A stretch of 64,000 bases of DNA from Muribaculaceae bacterium (GTDB lineage Bacteria; Bacteroidota; Bacteroidia; Bacteroidales; Muribaculaceae): contig JAFLTQ010000011.1 of the NCBI GenBank assembly GCA_022510385.1, positions 29,456 through 93,455 of the forward strand, in the 5' to 3' direction. Numbering within the stretch: position 1 is the first letter of the stretch; every line of letters starts with the position of its first letter. Positions 1 through 9,245 of the stretch are shown here, piece by piece. The notes below the pieces were generated by a model. It did not search any database. It was not told the origin of the DNA and saw only the letters and a list, made by a program, of their open reading frames with translations. The position numbers were made by a program, and so were the translations under genes.

Positions 1-1
1 G

Positions 2-649
2 ATTTTCTATTCTAATTATGTCTCTACTTATATAGAAAGGGATGTAAGGAAAATTAAAAATATTGAAAATCTTGATTTATTCCGGTTGTTTATCAAGATT
101 CTGGCATCAAGAGCCTCTTGTGAATTCAATGCTTCTTCGATTTCTGCTGAAATAGGGGTTTCAGCCACTACAATTAGAAAATGGCTTGGATTATTGAAAG
201 CAAGTTACATCGCATTTTCACTCTATCCTTACTACACAAATGTAGGGAAAAGACTAAGCAAAACCCCCAAGATTTATTTTTATGATACAGGTCTCTTATG
301 CTATATGTTAGACATTCATAATGAATCACAACTACAAAACCATCCATTAAGGGGAGCGATTTTTGAGAATCTTGTTTTAACTCAGTTCATCAAGGAAAAA
401 TTTAATAAGAAGGAGAATTGGGAATTGTATTTCTATAGAGAAAACAAAGGTCGGGAAATAGATGTAGTTAAATCTGAAGGATTACATTTGGATCTATATG
501 AAATTAAGTCATCCAAAACATTTAATAAAGATTTTACCAAAAACTTAAATCAAGTTAAAAATCTTTTAGGAGACAAAGTTTCATCAACAACATTAATTTA
601 TGATGGTGAAAGTTTCCTGCCTGATATCATCAATGTCCGAGATATATGA
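2..649 (+). CDS. AAA-family ATPase with DUF4143 C-terminal domain (3' part only)
   Basis: The reading frame is open from base 2 to the stop at 647-649, so the gene begins left of the window and only about the last 215 residues are present. The visible residues begin with a segment like YIERDVRKI, which in this family links the ATPase core to a winged-helix region (here roughly window residues 30-70). A DUF4143 nuclease-like fold follows, with the sequence FYRENKGREIDVV and the YEIKSS motif matching the conserved D...E-x-K pattern of that domain. Proteins of this family are cytoplasmic P-loop ATPases of about 380-450 residues and unknown role, common as scattered accessory genes in Bacteroidales. 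The P-loop itself lies outside the window. The TTG at 86 is not a likely start because the family sequence continues upstream of it. Confidence 0.85.
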   Translation: MFYSNYVSTYIERDVRKIKNIENLDLFRLFIKILASRASCEFNASSISAEIGVSATTIRKWLGLLKASYIAFSLYPYYTNVGKRLSKTPKIYFYDTGLLCYMLDIHNESQLQNHPLRGAIFENLVLTQFIKEKFNKKENWELYFYRENKGREIDVVKSEGLHLDLYEIKSSKTFNKDFTKNLNQVKNLLGDKVSSTTLIYDGESFLPDIINVRDI

Positions 650-650
650 A

Positions 651-685
651 AAAATCCCGAAAGGAAAAACTTTCGGGACTTTTTA
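651..685 (+). terminator. Rho-independent terminator after the DUF4143 gene
   Basis: A perfect 9-bp stem (TCCCGAAAG at 655-663 and CTTTCGGGA at 670-678) with a six-base loop is followed by C and five T. It lies directly after the stop codon at 649. Confidence 0.85.
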
Positions 686-748
686 AAATATAATTGTTTT
701 TTTAGTATTTGAGTCAATCATTTTGCCTTCGGCATCGAGATCCGGCTT

Positions 749-780
749 GGCTTTTCACGTCGCTTCGCTTTGCAAAAGCC
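749..780. repeat. Inverted repeat in the gap between the DUF4143 gene and dnaK
   Basis: GGCTTTT at 749-755 is matched by AAAAGCC at 774-780. A small TGCC-TTC-GGCA hairpin lies nearby at about 724-734. The segment is more GC-rich than the gap around it and is downstream of dnaK on the minus strand, but no clear T-run follows, so it is a poor terminator. It may be a small dispersed intergenic element; I see no second copy in this window. Confidence 0.35.
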
Positions 781-822
781 CCGACATTCTCTAAATGATC
801 TCCTCGAATTCGCTACGCTTAA

Positions 823-2721
823 TTACTTAACTTCTTCGAAGTCCACGTCGGTTACTTCGGGCTCGTTAGGGTTCTGCGGACCTGCCTGAGCTCCCGGTTG
901 AGGGCCGGCTTGTGCGCCTGCTGCTTGAGCATTGGCGATGTCCTGAGCTGCAGCCTGGAATGCATCGTTGACTGCCTTTTCTGCTGAGTCAATGTCTTCA
1001 ATAAGCTGAGCTTTGTGAACTTCTTTGAGCTTGTCGATAGCTGCCTGAATTGTAGCTTTCTTGTCGGCCGGAATCTTGTCGCCAAGTTCATTGAGCTGTT
1101 TCTCGCTTTGGAAGATCATGGAGTCTGCATGATTCAATTTGTCAGCACGCTCTTTTGCCTTCTTATCAGCTTCTTCATTAGCCTTAGCCTCATCGCGCAT
1201 TCTTTGAATCTCTTGTTCGCTAAGACCGCTGGAAGCCTCGATACGGATGCTCTGTTCCTTACCTGTAGCCTTATCTTTTGCAGAAACGTTCAATATACCG
1301 TTAGCGTCTACTTCAAAAGTTACCTCAATCTGAGGAACTCCACGAGGTGCGGGAGCTATACCTGCAAGATTGAATTCACCAAGCAGTTTGTCGTCGGCTG
1401 CCATTGGACGTTCACCTTGAAGAACACGGATTGTAACTTCAGGCTGGTTGTCGGCTGCAGTTGAGAAAGTTTCACTCTTACGGGTAGGTATTGTAGTGTT
1501 GGCTTCAATGAGTTTAGTCATCACGCCGCCAAGAGTCTCGATACCAATTGAAAGAGGCACGACGTCAAGAAGAAGCACATCTTTCACATCACCGCTGAGC
1601 ACACCACCCTGAATAGCAGCACCAATAGCTACAACTTCATCCGGGTTAACGCTCTTGTTTGGCTCTTTGCCGAAAATCTCTTTAACCTTGGCTTGGATAG
1701 CCGGGATACGAGTTGAACCACCCACGAGGATCACTTCATTGATTTCTGCTGCAGTGTAGCCTGCATCTTTCAAAGCGCTCACACAAGGAGCAGCAACTGC
1801 ATCAATAAGTTTTTCTGCCAATTGTTCGAATTTAGCACGTGTAAGAGTAGTCACCAAGTGCTTCGGGCCTGAAGGAGTGGCTGTGATATAAGGAAGGTTG
1901 ATTTCTGTTGAAGTAGAGCTTGAAAGTTCCACTTTAGCTTTTTCGGCAGCTTCCTTAAGACGTTGCATAGCCATAGGATCCTGACGAAGATCCACACCTT
2001 CATTCTTCTTGAATTCATCGGCAAGCCAGTCGATGATTACATTATCAAAGTCATCACCGCCAAGGTGAGTGTCACCGTTGGTTGACTTAACTTCAAACAC
2101 ACCGTCGCCGAGTTCGAGGATGGAGATATCAAAAGTACCGCCACCAAGGTCGAATACAGCTATTTTCTGTTCTTTGGTTGATTTATCAAGACCGTAAGCA
2201 AGAGCTGCAGCTGTCGGTTCATTTACTATACGGCGCACCTTAAGACCTGCGATTTCACCGGCTTCTTTTGTAGCCTGACGTTGAGAATCGTCAAAATATG
2301 CAGGCACTGTGATAACGGCTTCTGTCACTTCTTGTCCAAGATAATCTTCGGCTGTCTTTTTCATCTTCTGGAGAATCATTGCAGAAATCTCCTGAGGAGT
2401 ATAATCACGACCGTCGATGTCTACTTTAGGCATATTATTTTGGCAAACCACCTTGTAAGGCACTCGCTTAATTTCATCTTCAACCTGGCTGCAGGTTTCG
2501 CCCATGAAACGTTTGATACTATAAATGGTTCTTGTAGGATTAGTTATTGCCTGACGCTTTGCAGGGTCACCAACCTTACGTTCACCACCGTCTACGAATG
2601 CAACTACTGATGGAGTAGTGTTTCTACCTTCGTTATTCGGAATAACAACCGGATCTTTACCTTCAAGAACTGCCACACAACTGTTAGTGGTTCCTAAGTC
2701 TATACCTATAATCTTTCCCAT
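823..2721 (-). CDS. dnaK: Molecular chaperone DnaK (Hsp70)
   Basis: ATP-dependent Hsp70 chaperone that binds unfolded peptides in the cytoplasm, working with DnaJ and GrpE (neither is in the window). The 632-residue product is full length. The N-terminal nucleotide-binding domain shows [10 protein letters not shown] near residue 5, the phosphate motif FDLGGGTFD near 190 and [11 protein letters not shown] near 335. The substrate-binding domain begins near residue 390, followed by a helical lid and a Gly/Ala/Gln/Pro-rich tail. The protein ends [11 protein letters not shown], close to the EEVD-like end of bacterial DnaK. ATG start at 2721. The gene stands alone, with 238 bases before it holding a near-palindrome (2798-2819). 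Confidence 0.98.
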   Translation of the reverse strand: MGKIIGIDLGTTNSCVAVLEGKDPVVIPNNEGRNTTPSVVAFVDGGERKVGDPAKRQAITNPTRTIYSIKRFMGETCSQVEDEIKRVPYKVVCQNNMPKVDIDGRDYTPQEISAMILQKMKKTAEDYLGQEVTEAVITVPAYFDDSQRQATKEAGEIAGLKVRRIVNEPTAAALAYGLDKSTKEQKIAVFDLGGGTFDISILELGDGVFEVKSTNGDTHLGGDDFDNVIIDWLADEFKKNEGVDLRQDPMAMQRLKEAAEKAKVELSSSTSTEINLPYITATPSGPKHLVTTLTRAKFEQLAEKLIDAVAAPCVSALKDAGYTAAEINEVILVGGSTRIPAIQAKVKEIFGKEPNKSVNPDEVVAIGAAIQGGVLSGDVKDVLLLDVVPLSIGIETLGGVMTKLIEANTTIPTRKSETFSTAADNQPEVTIRVLQGERPMAADDKLLGEFNLAGIAPAPRGVPQIEVTFEVDANGILNVSAKDKATGKEQSIRIEASSGLSEQEIQRMRDEAKANEEADKKAKERADKLNHADSMIFQSEKQLNELGDKIPADKKATIQAAIDKLKEVHKAQLIEDIDSAEKAVNDAFQAAAQDIANAQAAGAQAGPQPGAQAGPQNPNEPEVTDVDFEEVK

Positions 2722-2797
2722 AATTTTGTTTTTATTAATTTTGTTTTATTTGATTCATTTTTATTACAACTCGTTTTTGCGTTGCTTCTAAAATATA

Positions 2798-2819
2798 AAC
2801 AAATAGCATGCTAAATGTT
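2798..2819. promoter_or_regulatory. Near-palindrome upstream of dnaK, possible operator
   Basis: A 22-bp imperfect palindrome with two mismatched pairs is centred on the perfect ten-base palindrome TAGCATGCTA (2804-2813). It lies 77-98 bases before the dnaK start. It does not look like CIRCE. A role in heat-shock control is a guess from position only. Confidence 0.35.
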
Positions 2820-2894
2820 TCATAAAAAAATAAAAAAGTTGAATAAAGAATTATAAGAGTTTGATTATCAGGGATAATTAAGGCCTTTATAATA

Positions 2895-2930
2895 TAAAAA
2901 AAGAAGGGAATCATTTAAGATCCCTTCCTT
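2895..2930 (-). terminator. Terminator of the fimbrillin-like lipoprotein unit
   Basis: Read on the minus strand, GAAGGGATC and GATTCCCTTC form a stem with a single bulge and an AT-rich loop, followed by seven T. It lies about 30 bases past the stop of the 754-residue lipoprotein gene and ends the long minus-strand unit. Confidence 0.8.
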
Positions 2931-2959
2931 TTTATATGACAATTTTGTCAATGCTGAAG

Positions 2960-5224
2960 TTAATTGAAAGGAGTTGCTACAATAGAGGGGTCAGTCATTG
3001 AATTATTTTCTACTGTAGTGTTTGCCGGAGAGTTTACATAGATAAAATCGGCTTTAGCTCCTCCTGTCATTGCAGTTTGAGATGTGGTGGAATAATTATA
3101 TTCCACATAAAGCATATCTTTATTCCCTGTAACATTAGAAGAGGGTCCGCTTTCAGTCCATTGGCTTGTTCCGACAATTCCTGCCACAAATTGATTTGTA
3201 GCGGACAGGGACGCAGCAGTATTTGTATTATTTGTACATATTCCGCATGCATACCAGACTCCTACAATGCCGCCCACTCCTATGGCTCCGGAAACGGAAG
3301 CGGTGTTTTTACAATGTGAGACTGTTATAATATTTTGCAAAGCGTAGGCAGATGAATTAGTGTATCTCACCCAACCTACAATCCCGCCGGCTCCATAGTT
3401 GTTTCCTCCGACCACTTTACCTGAGTTGGTGCAATTGGTTATGCTTCCTGCATCATTTTGCTGTCCTACAATGCCGCCTGTGGAGGTAGTGGCGCCGGTA
3501 ACCGTTCCTTCATTGGAACAACCTGTCACCACAGCAGAGCTCAGACCGACAATTCCCCCGATGCCCTGGCTTGAGCCGGTGACATTTCCATAGTTTGCGC
3601 AATTGCTGACAGTGGCAGTTACACCTGAAGCGGTTCTATAAGCAGCCCCGACAATACCTCCTCCATTTGTGCCCGTGTTGATTGTAGCATAATTGGAGCA
3701 TTGGTCGATAGTGCCATTCTCAATTAAGCGCCCTGTCACACCACCGGCACCTTCAGCAGCAGTAATTGTGCCGGATTTCACCATTACATTTGAAACTGTG
3801 GCACCGTTAGTGACAGTTGCAACGGCTCCAACTTGTTCATTGGAGGGTGCATTGATTATAAGATTATTGAAAATTACATTCTTTACCACAGCAGCCGATC
3901 CGTCGAGATTCGGAATAAACCCGATTGCATCACCACTGTTAGTTGACCCGCTAATATTAAGGTTGCTGATTGTGTGTCCTTGTCCGTCAAAAGTTCCTCT
4001 GAAAGAGTTTCCGTTAATGTCAGCGCCTGAACGGGTCCCCGAACCTAATGTAGGGAATTCCAGATTATTCATATCAAAATCGGCGTTCAGAGTTATGACA
4101 AAATCTTTAAAATCAGTCGGAGAAGTAGAGCTATTAACTAACGCGGCAAGCCCGGCAAGATCCGACGGAGAGTTAAGGGATACAGTTTTGTTTGTCTGAT
4201 TGATAGTGGGGGTAGTTGCAGTTCCGTCCCAAGTTTGAGGTTCATTGTAAGTGTTCCAATTTGCACCCTGCTCTTTGCTAATAGTCAGATTAGTTGCGGC
4301 AGCCAGAAGGCTTCCATATATGTTCGTTTGATAATCTGCCTGAACAGGGGCATTAGAGACTGTTATAGTTTGATTGTAAGTGCCAGATGTGTTATTACCT
4401 CCATTGTTTCTTATAGTAAGGTCAAGATCGTAGGTAGCGGGCGTCTCACTTGGAGCTAACACATATTGCATGGCCACATATCTATAGTTGCTGACCGGAT
4501 AAGAGATTCCGGGCAAAGTGGCAGGAGAAGCCATAGAATTGATGTTCACTTCTGTTTCACCTCCATAAGTCCCCTTTATTAGGTTGAAGGTGGTATATGC
4601 GCTTGCAATTTTGAGATCTGTCAGAATATAATCACCGTTTGCACCAAACTCAGTCTCGAAATTAGAGTTAGCGCTAAGTCCGGTAGTCCCCCAGTTCAAT
4701 TGTGCAACCGGCCGAGTGAGATTCACTGTACCTGAGATAGAAGAATTTCCCACCAAACCTGTCGCATAGGTTCCGTTGAAGCAATCATAGGCATCCAAGA
4801 GATTATTGGAAGAAGACATTGCTGAATAATCCACAGAAAGCTCCCCGGTTGTTGTGTCGACAGTGTAAGCACCGGATGAATTTGAAGAAGATGCAAAGAA
4901 AGCAATGAAATAGCTTTTCCCGGTTACAAGTTCTAAGGTGATAGTGGTCGTATAACTATCATTTGCGAAGGTTGAATGACCGGTGAAGATATAATTGTAA
5001 CTGTTTTCAGCATTTTGAGTTGTGACCTCATAAACGTATGCAGAAAGTTGGGTGGCTGTAAGACCGTCGCCAATGCTACGCGTGGAAAAATCTTTTGGCA
5101 GATTTATAGAGAAATTTGCAATTGTCGGTTCGCCTGATTCAGGTGTCGGAGATAAAGCTTCCTGACTGCAAGAGGCCAGCATAATAGAAGAAATGCCAAG
5201 CAATATATATTTGAAATTTTTCAT
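2960..5224 (-). CDS. Fimbrillin-like lipoprotein with GLUG-type beta-helix repeats
   Basis: 754-residue surface lipoprotein. The signal peptide ends in a lipobox, LASC, with Cys19. Residues about 35-300 resemble the N-terminal domain of Bacteroidales fimbrillin-like proteins (DUF6562-type), with the characteristic 'RPVAQLNW' turn near residue 170. From about 350 to 720 there is a run of imperfect repeats built on GGIVG...NCxNxGxVxG, the pattern of the GLUG motif, expected to fold as a parallel beta-helix. No catalytic residues are apparent, and its ligand is unknown. It follows a second DUF6562-like lipoprotein by 34 bases and is probably co-transcribed with it; together they look like a surface adhesin or fimbria-like pair. 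Family assignment is from pattern recognition only. Confidence 0.75.
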   Translation of the reverse strand: MKNFKYILLGISSIMLASCSQEALSPTPESGEPTIANFSINLPKDFSTRSIGDGLTATQLSAYVYEVTTQNAENSYNYIFTGHSTFANDSYTTTITLELVTGKSYFIAFFASSSNSSGAYTVDTTTGELSVDYSAMSSSNNLLDAYDCFNGTYATGLVGNSSISGTVNLTRPVAQLNWGTTGLSANSNFETEFGANGDYILTDLKIASAYTTFNLIKGTYGGETEVNINSMASPATLPGISYPVSNYRYVAMQYVLAPSETPATYDLDLTIRNNGGNNTSGTYNQTITVSNAPVQADYQTNIYGSLLAAATNLTISKEQGANWNTYNEPQTWDGTATTPTINQTNKTVSLNSPSDLAGLAALVNSSTSPTDFKDFVITLNADFDMNNLEFPTLGSGTRSGADINGNSFRGTFDGQGHTISNLNISGSTNSGDAIGFIPNLDGSAAVVKNVIFNNLIINAPSNEQVGAVATVTNGATVSNVMVKSGTITAAEGAGGVTGRLIENGTIDQCSNYATINTGTNGGGIVGAAYRTASGVTATVSNCANYGNVTGSSQGIGGIVGLSSAVVTGCSNEGTVTGATTSTGGIVGQQNDAGSITNCTNSGKVVGGNNYGAGGIVGWVRYTNSSAYALQNIITVSHCKNTASVSGAIGVGGIVGVWYACGICTNNTNTAASLSATNQFVAGIVGTSQWTESGPSSNVTGNKDMLYVEYNYSTTSQTAMTGGAKADFIYVNSPANTTVENNSMTDPSIVATPFN

Positions 5225-5258
5225 AAAAGGAATGTCTCTATTTTTTCTTTAAATAATT

Positions 5259-6248
5259 TTAATTGTATTCAATATTATGTTGACCTTTGAAAGTCGGATC
5301 TAATGTGATTTCTCCGTTGCTGGAGGTTGTAAGGAATTTACCATACACAATGGTAGTACGGTTGCGTTTGATAGGGATATTAATGGTTCCTCCACTGTCG
5401 CTGACCCCCTTTCCTTCGGCGTCGCTGATTTGAAGGGCAACTTGAACGCTCGACTCTTCTCCATTGATAAATACATAGTCAAAACCGACTAAAGCCTGTC
5501 CATTGCCTATTGGAGATATTTGAGCCTGATAACTCATGTCGTTCCATGAATCAATCGGCCGATTAGTGAAATTATTGAAAACAGCCGGCATAAATAAAGG
5601 ATACGAAATTGTTGCCGAGTAATTTTCAAAAAAGTTTCCTTGAGATTCCAAAGCGCGGAGATCGCTGTCGTCAGAAGATGTTTGCAGAAAATCAGATAAG
5701 TCTGTAGCCACAAGCATATATTTTGCCAAAGGTCTCTCAAGCACCACTTGAGCATTTATCGATTGACCATACATTGAGTCATCGATAATCAGGGAGGTCA
5801 TGCCGCGGAATGCATCCTTATTATCCGAGTCAGCCTGATAGGGGAGAAGATAAGAAATTGCTGAGAAATTTTCCGTATTGTAATAGAGAGATTTTCCTGA
5901 AGAGGAATCATAAAAATCGCTCCATACAAATATCTCATAATTCCCTTCCCTTAACGAGAAATCAATGGAGAAATCTTGTCGGGTCAGATCATCGCTATAA
6001 AAAATTTCCTCTATAACCGGTGAAGATGTTTCTCCCGCATTGTAGATTCTGAATAAATATTCCACTCCGATTTCAGAAGCTCTTCCTGAATTCATTTCAT
6101 AATCAGGAAGCCATTCAGTGGAAGAATGAACAGTAAGAGTGACCTTAAAGATACATTTTTCCGGATCCGGAGTCTCATTTATACAGGAACTCAGGCCAAA
6201 GGCGAGCCCTATAGACAGGAAAGCAATAAATTTGCAGATATATCTCAT
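5259..6248 (-). CDS. DUF6562-like fimbrillin-family lipoprotein
   Basis: 329-residue lipoprotein with a lipobox LSSC (Cys22) when started at the ATG at 6248. The fold looks like the Mfa/Fim-type beta sandwich: an acidic N-terminal half, then the 'ERPLAKYMLVATDL' signature near residue 165 typical of this fimbrillin-like group. Its ATG overlaps the stop codon of the M13 peptidase gene by one base (TGATG), so translation is probably coupled; a GTG three bases earlier is also in frame. It precedes the larger GLUG-repeat lipoprotein and probably forms a surface pair with it. No enzymatic motifs are seen. Confidence 0.7.
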   Translation of the reverse strand: MRYICKFIAFLSIGLAFGLSSCINETPDPEKCIFKVTLTVHSSTEWLPDYEMNSGRASEIGVEYLFRIYNAGETSSPVIEEIFYSDDLTRQDFSIDFSLREGNYEIFVWSDFYDSSSGKSLYYNTENFSAISYLLPYQADSDNKDAFRGMTSLIIDDSMYGQSINAQVVLERPLAKYMLVATDLSDFLQTSSDDSDLRALESQGNFFENYSATISYPLFMPAVFNNFTNRPIDSWNDMSYQAQISPIGNGQALVGFDYVFINGEESSVQVALQISDAEGKGVSDSGGTINIPIKRNRTTIVYGKFLTTSSNGEITLDPTFKGQHNIEYN

Positions 6249-8287
6249 CACCAGATAATCACCTGTTCAGATTCGGGGATAAACATAGCGTCACCTTCTG
6301 TGATACCGAAAGCCTCGAAGAAGGGTTGGATATTCTTGAGGGAAACGTTAACACGATTTTTACCTAAAGAGTGAACGTCACCGATTGTGAGCCTGCGAAT
6401 CTCCTCATCTCTGATATTCTGCCCCCATAGATTGGCAAAATTCATATAGAAAACTTGAGTCGGGTCGAAGCCATCAATTTTAGCCTCTTCTGAATTAATG
6501 TCGACACCTTTCTTTTTCTGGGAATCTTTGAAAGCAGTGTAAGCTATTCTGAGACCACCTTGGTCAGCAATATTTTCACCGAGGGTGTATTGTCCGTTAG
6601 CGAAGAGGCCCGGAAGCACTTCCACTGCGCTATATTGGTCGGCAAGACCCTGAGTTAAAGCCTGGAAAGCGGCAGCATCTTCGGGAGTCCACCAATTTAC
6701 CATGTTTCCCTCTGCATCGAATTGCGAGCCTTGATCGTCGAACCCATGTGTCAATTCGTGACCGATGACTACTCCGATTCCACCATAATTTTCGGCATCG
6801 CTCGACTCCGGATCAAAGAAAGGAGCCTGAAGGATTCCTGCCGGGAAAACTATTTCATTGGCTACCGGATTATAATAGGCATTGATTGTCTGAGGAGTCA
6901 TACCCCATTCGCTCTTATCTACCGGTTTCCCCCATTTGTCAAGATACTGTTGTTGAGCCCACATATTGGCATTATGCACATTCTCCCAATATGAAAGAGA
7001 GGGGTCAAGTTCCATTGCTGAATAATCTTTCCACTTGTCGGGATATCCGATTTTTACCGTGAAAGAGTTTAGTTTTTTCATGGCTGCCACCTTAGTGTCA
7101 TCGCTCATCCAAGGAAGATTAATAATATGTTTGCCAAGAGCAGTACGAAGGTTTTCCACGAGTCCTATCATATACTCCTTAGAACTTTCCGGGAAATACT
7201 CAGCAACGTAGAGTTCGCCAACAGCTTCTCCGAGACTTCTTTCAGTCACACCGAGAGAACGTTTCCAACGTGGCTGTTGTTCCTGCACACCGCTCAACAC
7301 TTTGTTAAACTCAAAAGCAGCCTGGCTGAAATCATCGCTCAAAAATGGTGAGGCACTTCTGACAATCTGCCAAAGATAATAATCTTTTTTCTCGCGGTCG
7401 GTAAGGCTGCCCAGGAGATTATCCCCCTGTTTTATGGTATTGATAGTTGTTACAATAAATTGGTCAGGAGTTTCAAATCCCATAGTTTCAACAAAGAAAC
7501 GATCCCAAGGTACATTCGGATACATTTCTTTTACTTGCTCGAGGGAGCGGGGATTATACATCGCAGGTATATTGCGGCTTTCCTCACGCGTCCATGTAGA
7601 ATCAGCGATAAGATTTTCAATCTTCATCACATTGTTCACGATTCTCTTAGCCTCCTTCTTAGAATAACCGGCATTAGTCATCTGTTTTTCTATGAGCTTC
7701 ATATAAGCCTCTCTGACTTCCTTGTTTCTCTTGTCGTTAAGGAGATAATAATCGCGGTCGCCGAGGCCGAGACCCGGTCCATCGATATACATTGCATAAA
7801 CGTTACTGTTAGCGAGGTCTTCCTGATGGCCCACATTTAAGAAAGGTGAAGAATAATTCTTATGAAGCCATAGGAAAAGATCGGTCATACCGTCCGGCTG
7901 AGTGTTTTCGATTTTTGCGAGCAAAGGTTTGATAGGAGCAGCCCCTTCATTATTTCTTCTGACTGAATCCATTCCGGCCTCATAAAGAGTTGAAATCAAG
8001 AATGCATTTGAACCTTTCTTAGGATTAGTCTTTGCGAGATTAGTCACGATTCTCTGCACGCGGTTGTTGCTTGAATCTTGGAGCACATTAAACTGACCAT
8101 AGCGGGAGTATTCCGGAGTCAGAGGGTGTTCATTCATCCATTCCTGATTTACGAACAGGTAGAAATCCTCACCCGGTTTCACGTTTTTATCAAGCCCGTT
8201 GCCGTTAAGGCTCTTGAGATGTTCAGCTTGCAAGGCTCCACAACCGGCAAGAGCGATCATGGCGATCGCAAATATTAATTTTTTCAT
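6248..8287 (-). CDS. pepO: M13-family metallopeptidase (PepO/neprilysin type), lipoprotein
   Basis: Zinc endopeptidase of the neprilysin family, predicted to be lipid-anchored in the cell envelope: the signal peptide ends in LAGC with Cys16. The 679-residue length is normal for the family. The catalytic zinc site is HELTH near residue 511, with the third ligand in ENIADQGG near residue 570. The N-terminal M13 domain (about 35-430) includes the usual 'NPGxDFYxFVNxxW' region, here as VKPGEDFYLFVNQEWM. It lies 7 bases after prs and overlaps the next lipoprotein start by one base, so it is in the same minus-strand run. The symbol is used in the family sense. Confidence 0.93.
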   Translation of the reverse strand: MKKLIFAIAMIALAGCGALQAEHLKSLNGNGLDKNVKPGEDFYLFVNQEWMNEHPLTPEYSRYGQFNVLQDSSNNRVQRIVTNLAKTNPKKGSNAFLISTLYEAGMDSVRRNNEGAAPIKPLLAKIENTQPDGMTDLFLWLHKNYSSPFLNVGHQEDLANSNVYAMYIDGPGLGLGDRDYYLLNDKRNKEVREAYMKLIEKQMTNAGYSKKEAKRIVNNVMKIENLIADSTWTREESRNIPAMYNPRSLEQVKEMYPNVPWDRFFVETMGFETPDQFIVTTINTIKQGDNLLGSLTDREKKDYYLWQIVRSASPFLSDDFSQAAFEFNKVLSGVQEQQPRWKRSLGVTERSLGEAVGELYVAEYFPESSKEYMIGLVENLRTALGKHIINLPWMSDDTKVAAMKKLNSFTVKIGYPDKWKDYSAMELDPSLSYWENVHNANMWAQQQYLDKWGKPVDKSEWGMTPQTINAYYNPVANEIVFPAGILQAPFFDPESSDAENYGGIGVVIGHELTHGFDDQGSQFDAEGNMVNWWTPEDAAAFQALTQGLADQYSAVEVLPGLFANGQYTLGENIADQGGLRIAYTAFKDSQKKKGVDINSEEAKIDGFDPTQVFYMNFANLWGQNIRDEEIRRLTIGDVHSLGKNRVNVSLKNIQPFFEAFGITEGDAMFIPESEQVIIW

Positions 8288-8294
8288 AGTTTCT

Positions 8295-9239
8295 TTATTT
8301 GAATAGATATTGGGAAGAGATGCTTTGATTATTATGAATTCTTCGAATTGTGTCGGCGAAGAGTTTGGCTACCGGGAGCACTACAGCCTTATGATTCTCC
8401 TTCCCGTAAGGGATGGAATCGGTGAAAACAATTTCATTAAGGCCGGAATCAAGCACCCTCTGGGTAGCAGGCCCGCTCATAAGGGCATGGCTGCAGAGAG
8501 CTCTCACAGATTTAGCACCTTTTTCTAAAAGGAGGTCAGCAGCTTTTGTGATTGTTCCTGCAGTGTCGCTAATATCATCTATGAGGACAACATTTTTGTC
8601 TTGGACATCACCGATAACCGTCATTTTTTCGACTACATTTGCTTTAGCCCTTTGTTTATGGCAAAGCACGAGGGGCACGTCGAAATATTTGGCATAAGAG
8701 TTAGCTCTTTTCGCCCCTCCCACATCCGGAGATGCGATTACAAGGTCTTTGAGATGGAGACTCTTAATATATGGAATAAATATTGAAGAGGCATAGAGAT
8801 GGTCGACCGGTACATTGAAAAATCCTTGAATCTGGTCGGCATGGAGATCCATTGTAACAAGACGGCTAATACCGGCGACGCTAAGAAGATCTGCTACAAG
8901 TTTCGCAGCGATAGATACACGCGGTTTGTCTTTTCTGTCTTGTCTGGCCCATCCGAAATATGGAACAACAGCCACGACGGTAGCTGCTGAGGCCCTTTTG
9001 GCAGCATCTATCATCAACAGAAGCTCCATAAGGTTGTCGGTGTTAGGGAATGTGCTTTGAACGAGATAGACTTCAGCGCCACGAATACTCTCTTCAAAAG
9101 AGATTTCAAATTCTCCGTCGGCAAATTTCTCGATTTTCATTTTACCGAGCTCTATGCCCAGCTCCTTGCAGATAGACTCTCCCAAATAATGACTCTTAGT
9201 GCCTGCAAACACTTTGATGGGAGGTAGATAATTACTCAT
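8295..9239 (-). CDS. prs: Ribose-phosphate pyrophosphokinase
   Basis: Makes PRPP from ribose 5-phosphate and ATP, for nucleotide, histidine and tryptophan synthesis, in the cytoplasm. At 314 residues it is full length. Visible motifs are FADGEFEISFEESIRG near the N-terminus, YFGWARQDRK (ATP and phosphate contacts), the MDLHADQIQGFF segment, and the PRPP-binding loop VVLIDDISDTAGTI near residue 215. The loop has an Ala where many homologues have Gly. It sits between the GH13 amylase gene (6-base gap) and the M13 peptidase gene (7-base gap), so it is likely co-transcribed. Confidence 0.97.
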   Translation of the reverse strand: MSNYLPPIKVFAGTKSHYLGESICKELGIELGKMKIEKFADGEFEISFEESIRGAEVYLVQSTFPNTDNLMELLLMIDAAKRASAATVVAVVPYFGWARQDRKDKPRVSIAAKLVADLLSVAGISRLVTMDLHADQIQGFFNVPVDHLYASSIFIPYIKSLHLKDLVIASPDVGGAKRANSYAKYFDVPLVLCHKQRAKANVVEKMTVIGDVQDKNVVLIDDISDTAGTITKAADLLLEKGAKSVRALCSHALMSGPATQRVLDSGLNEIVFTDSIPYGKENHKAVVLPVAKLFADTIRRIHNNQSISSQYLFK

Positions 9240-9245
9240 AGATAA

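Noticed and set aside
1015..1464. 149-codon plus-strand frame within dnaK
   Set aside because: Antisense to the conserved substrate-binding part of dnaK; Cys/Phe-rich composition typical of a shadow frame.
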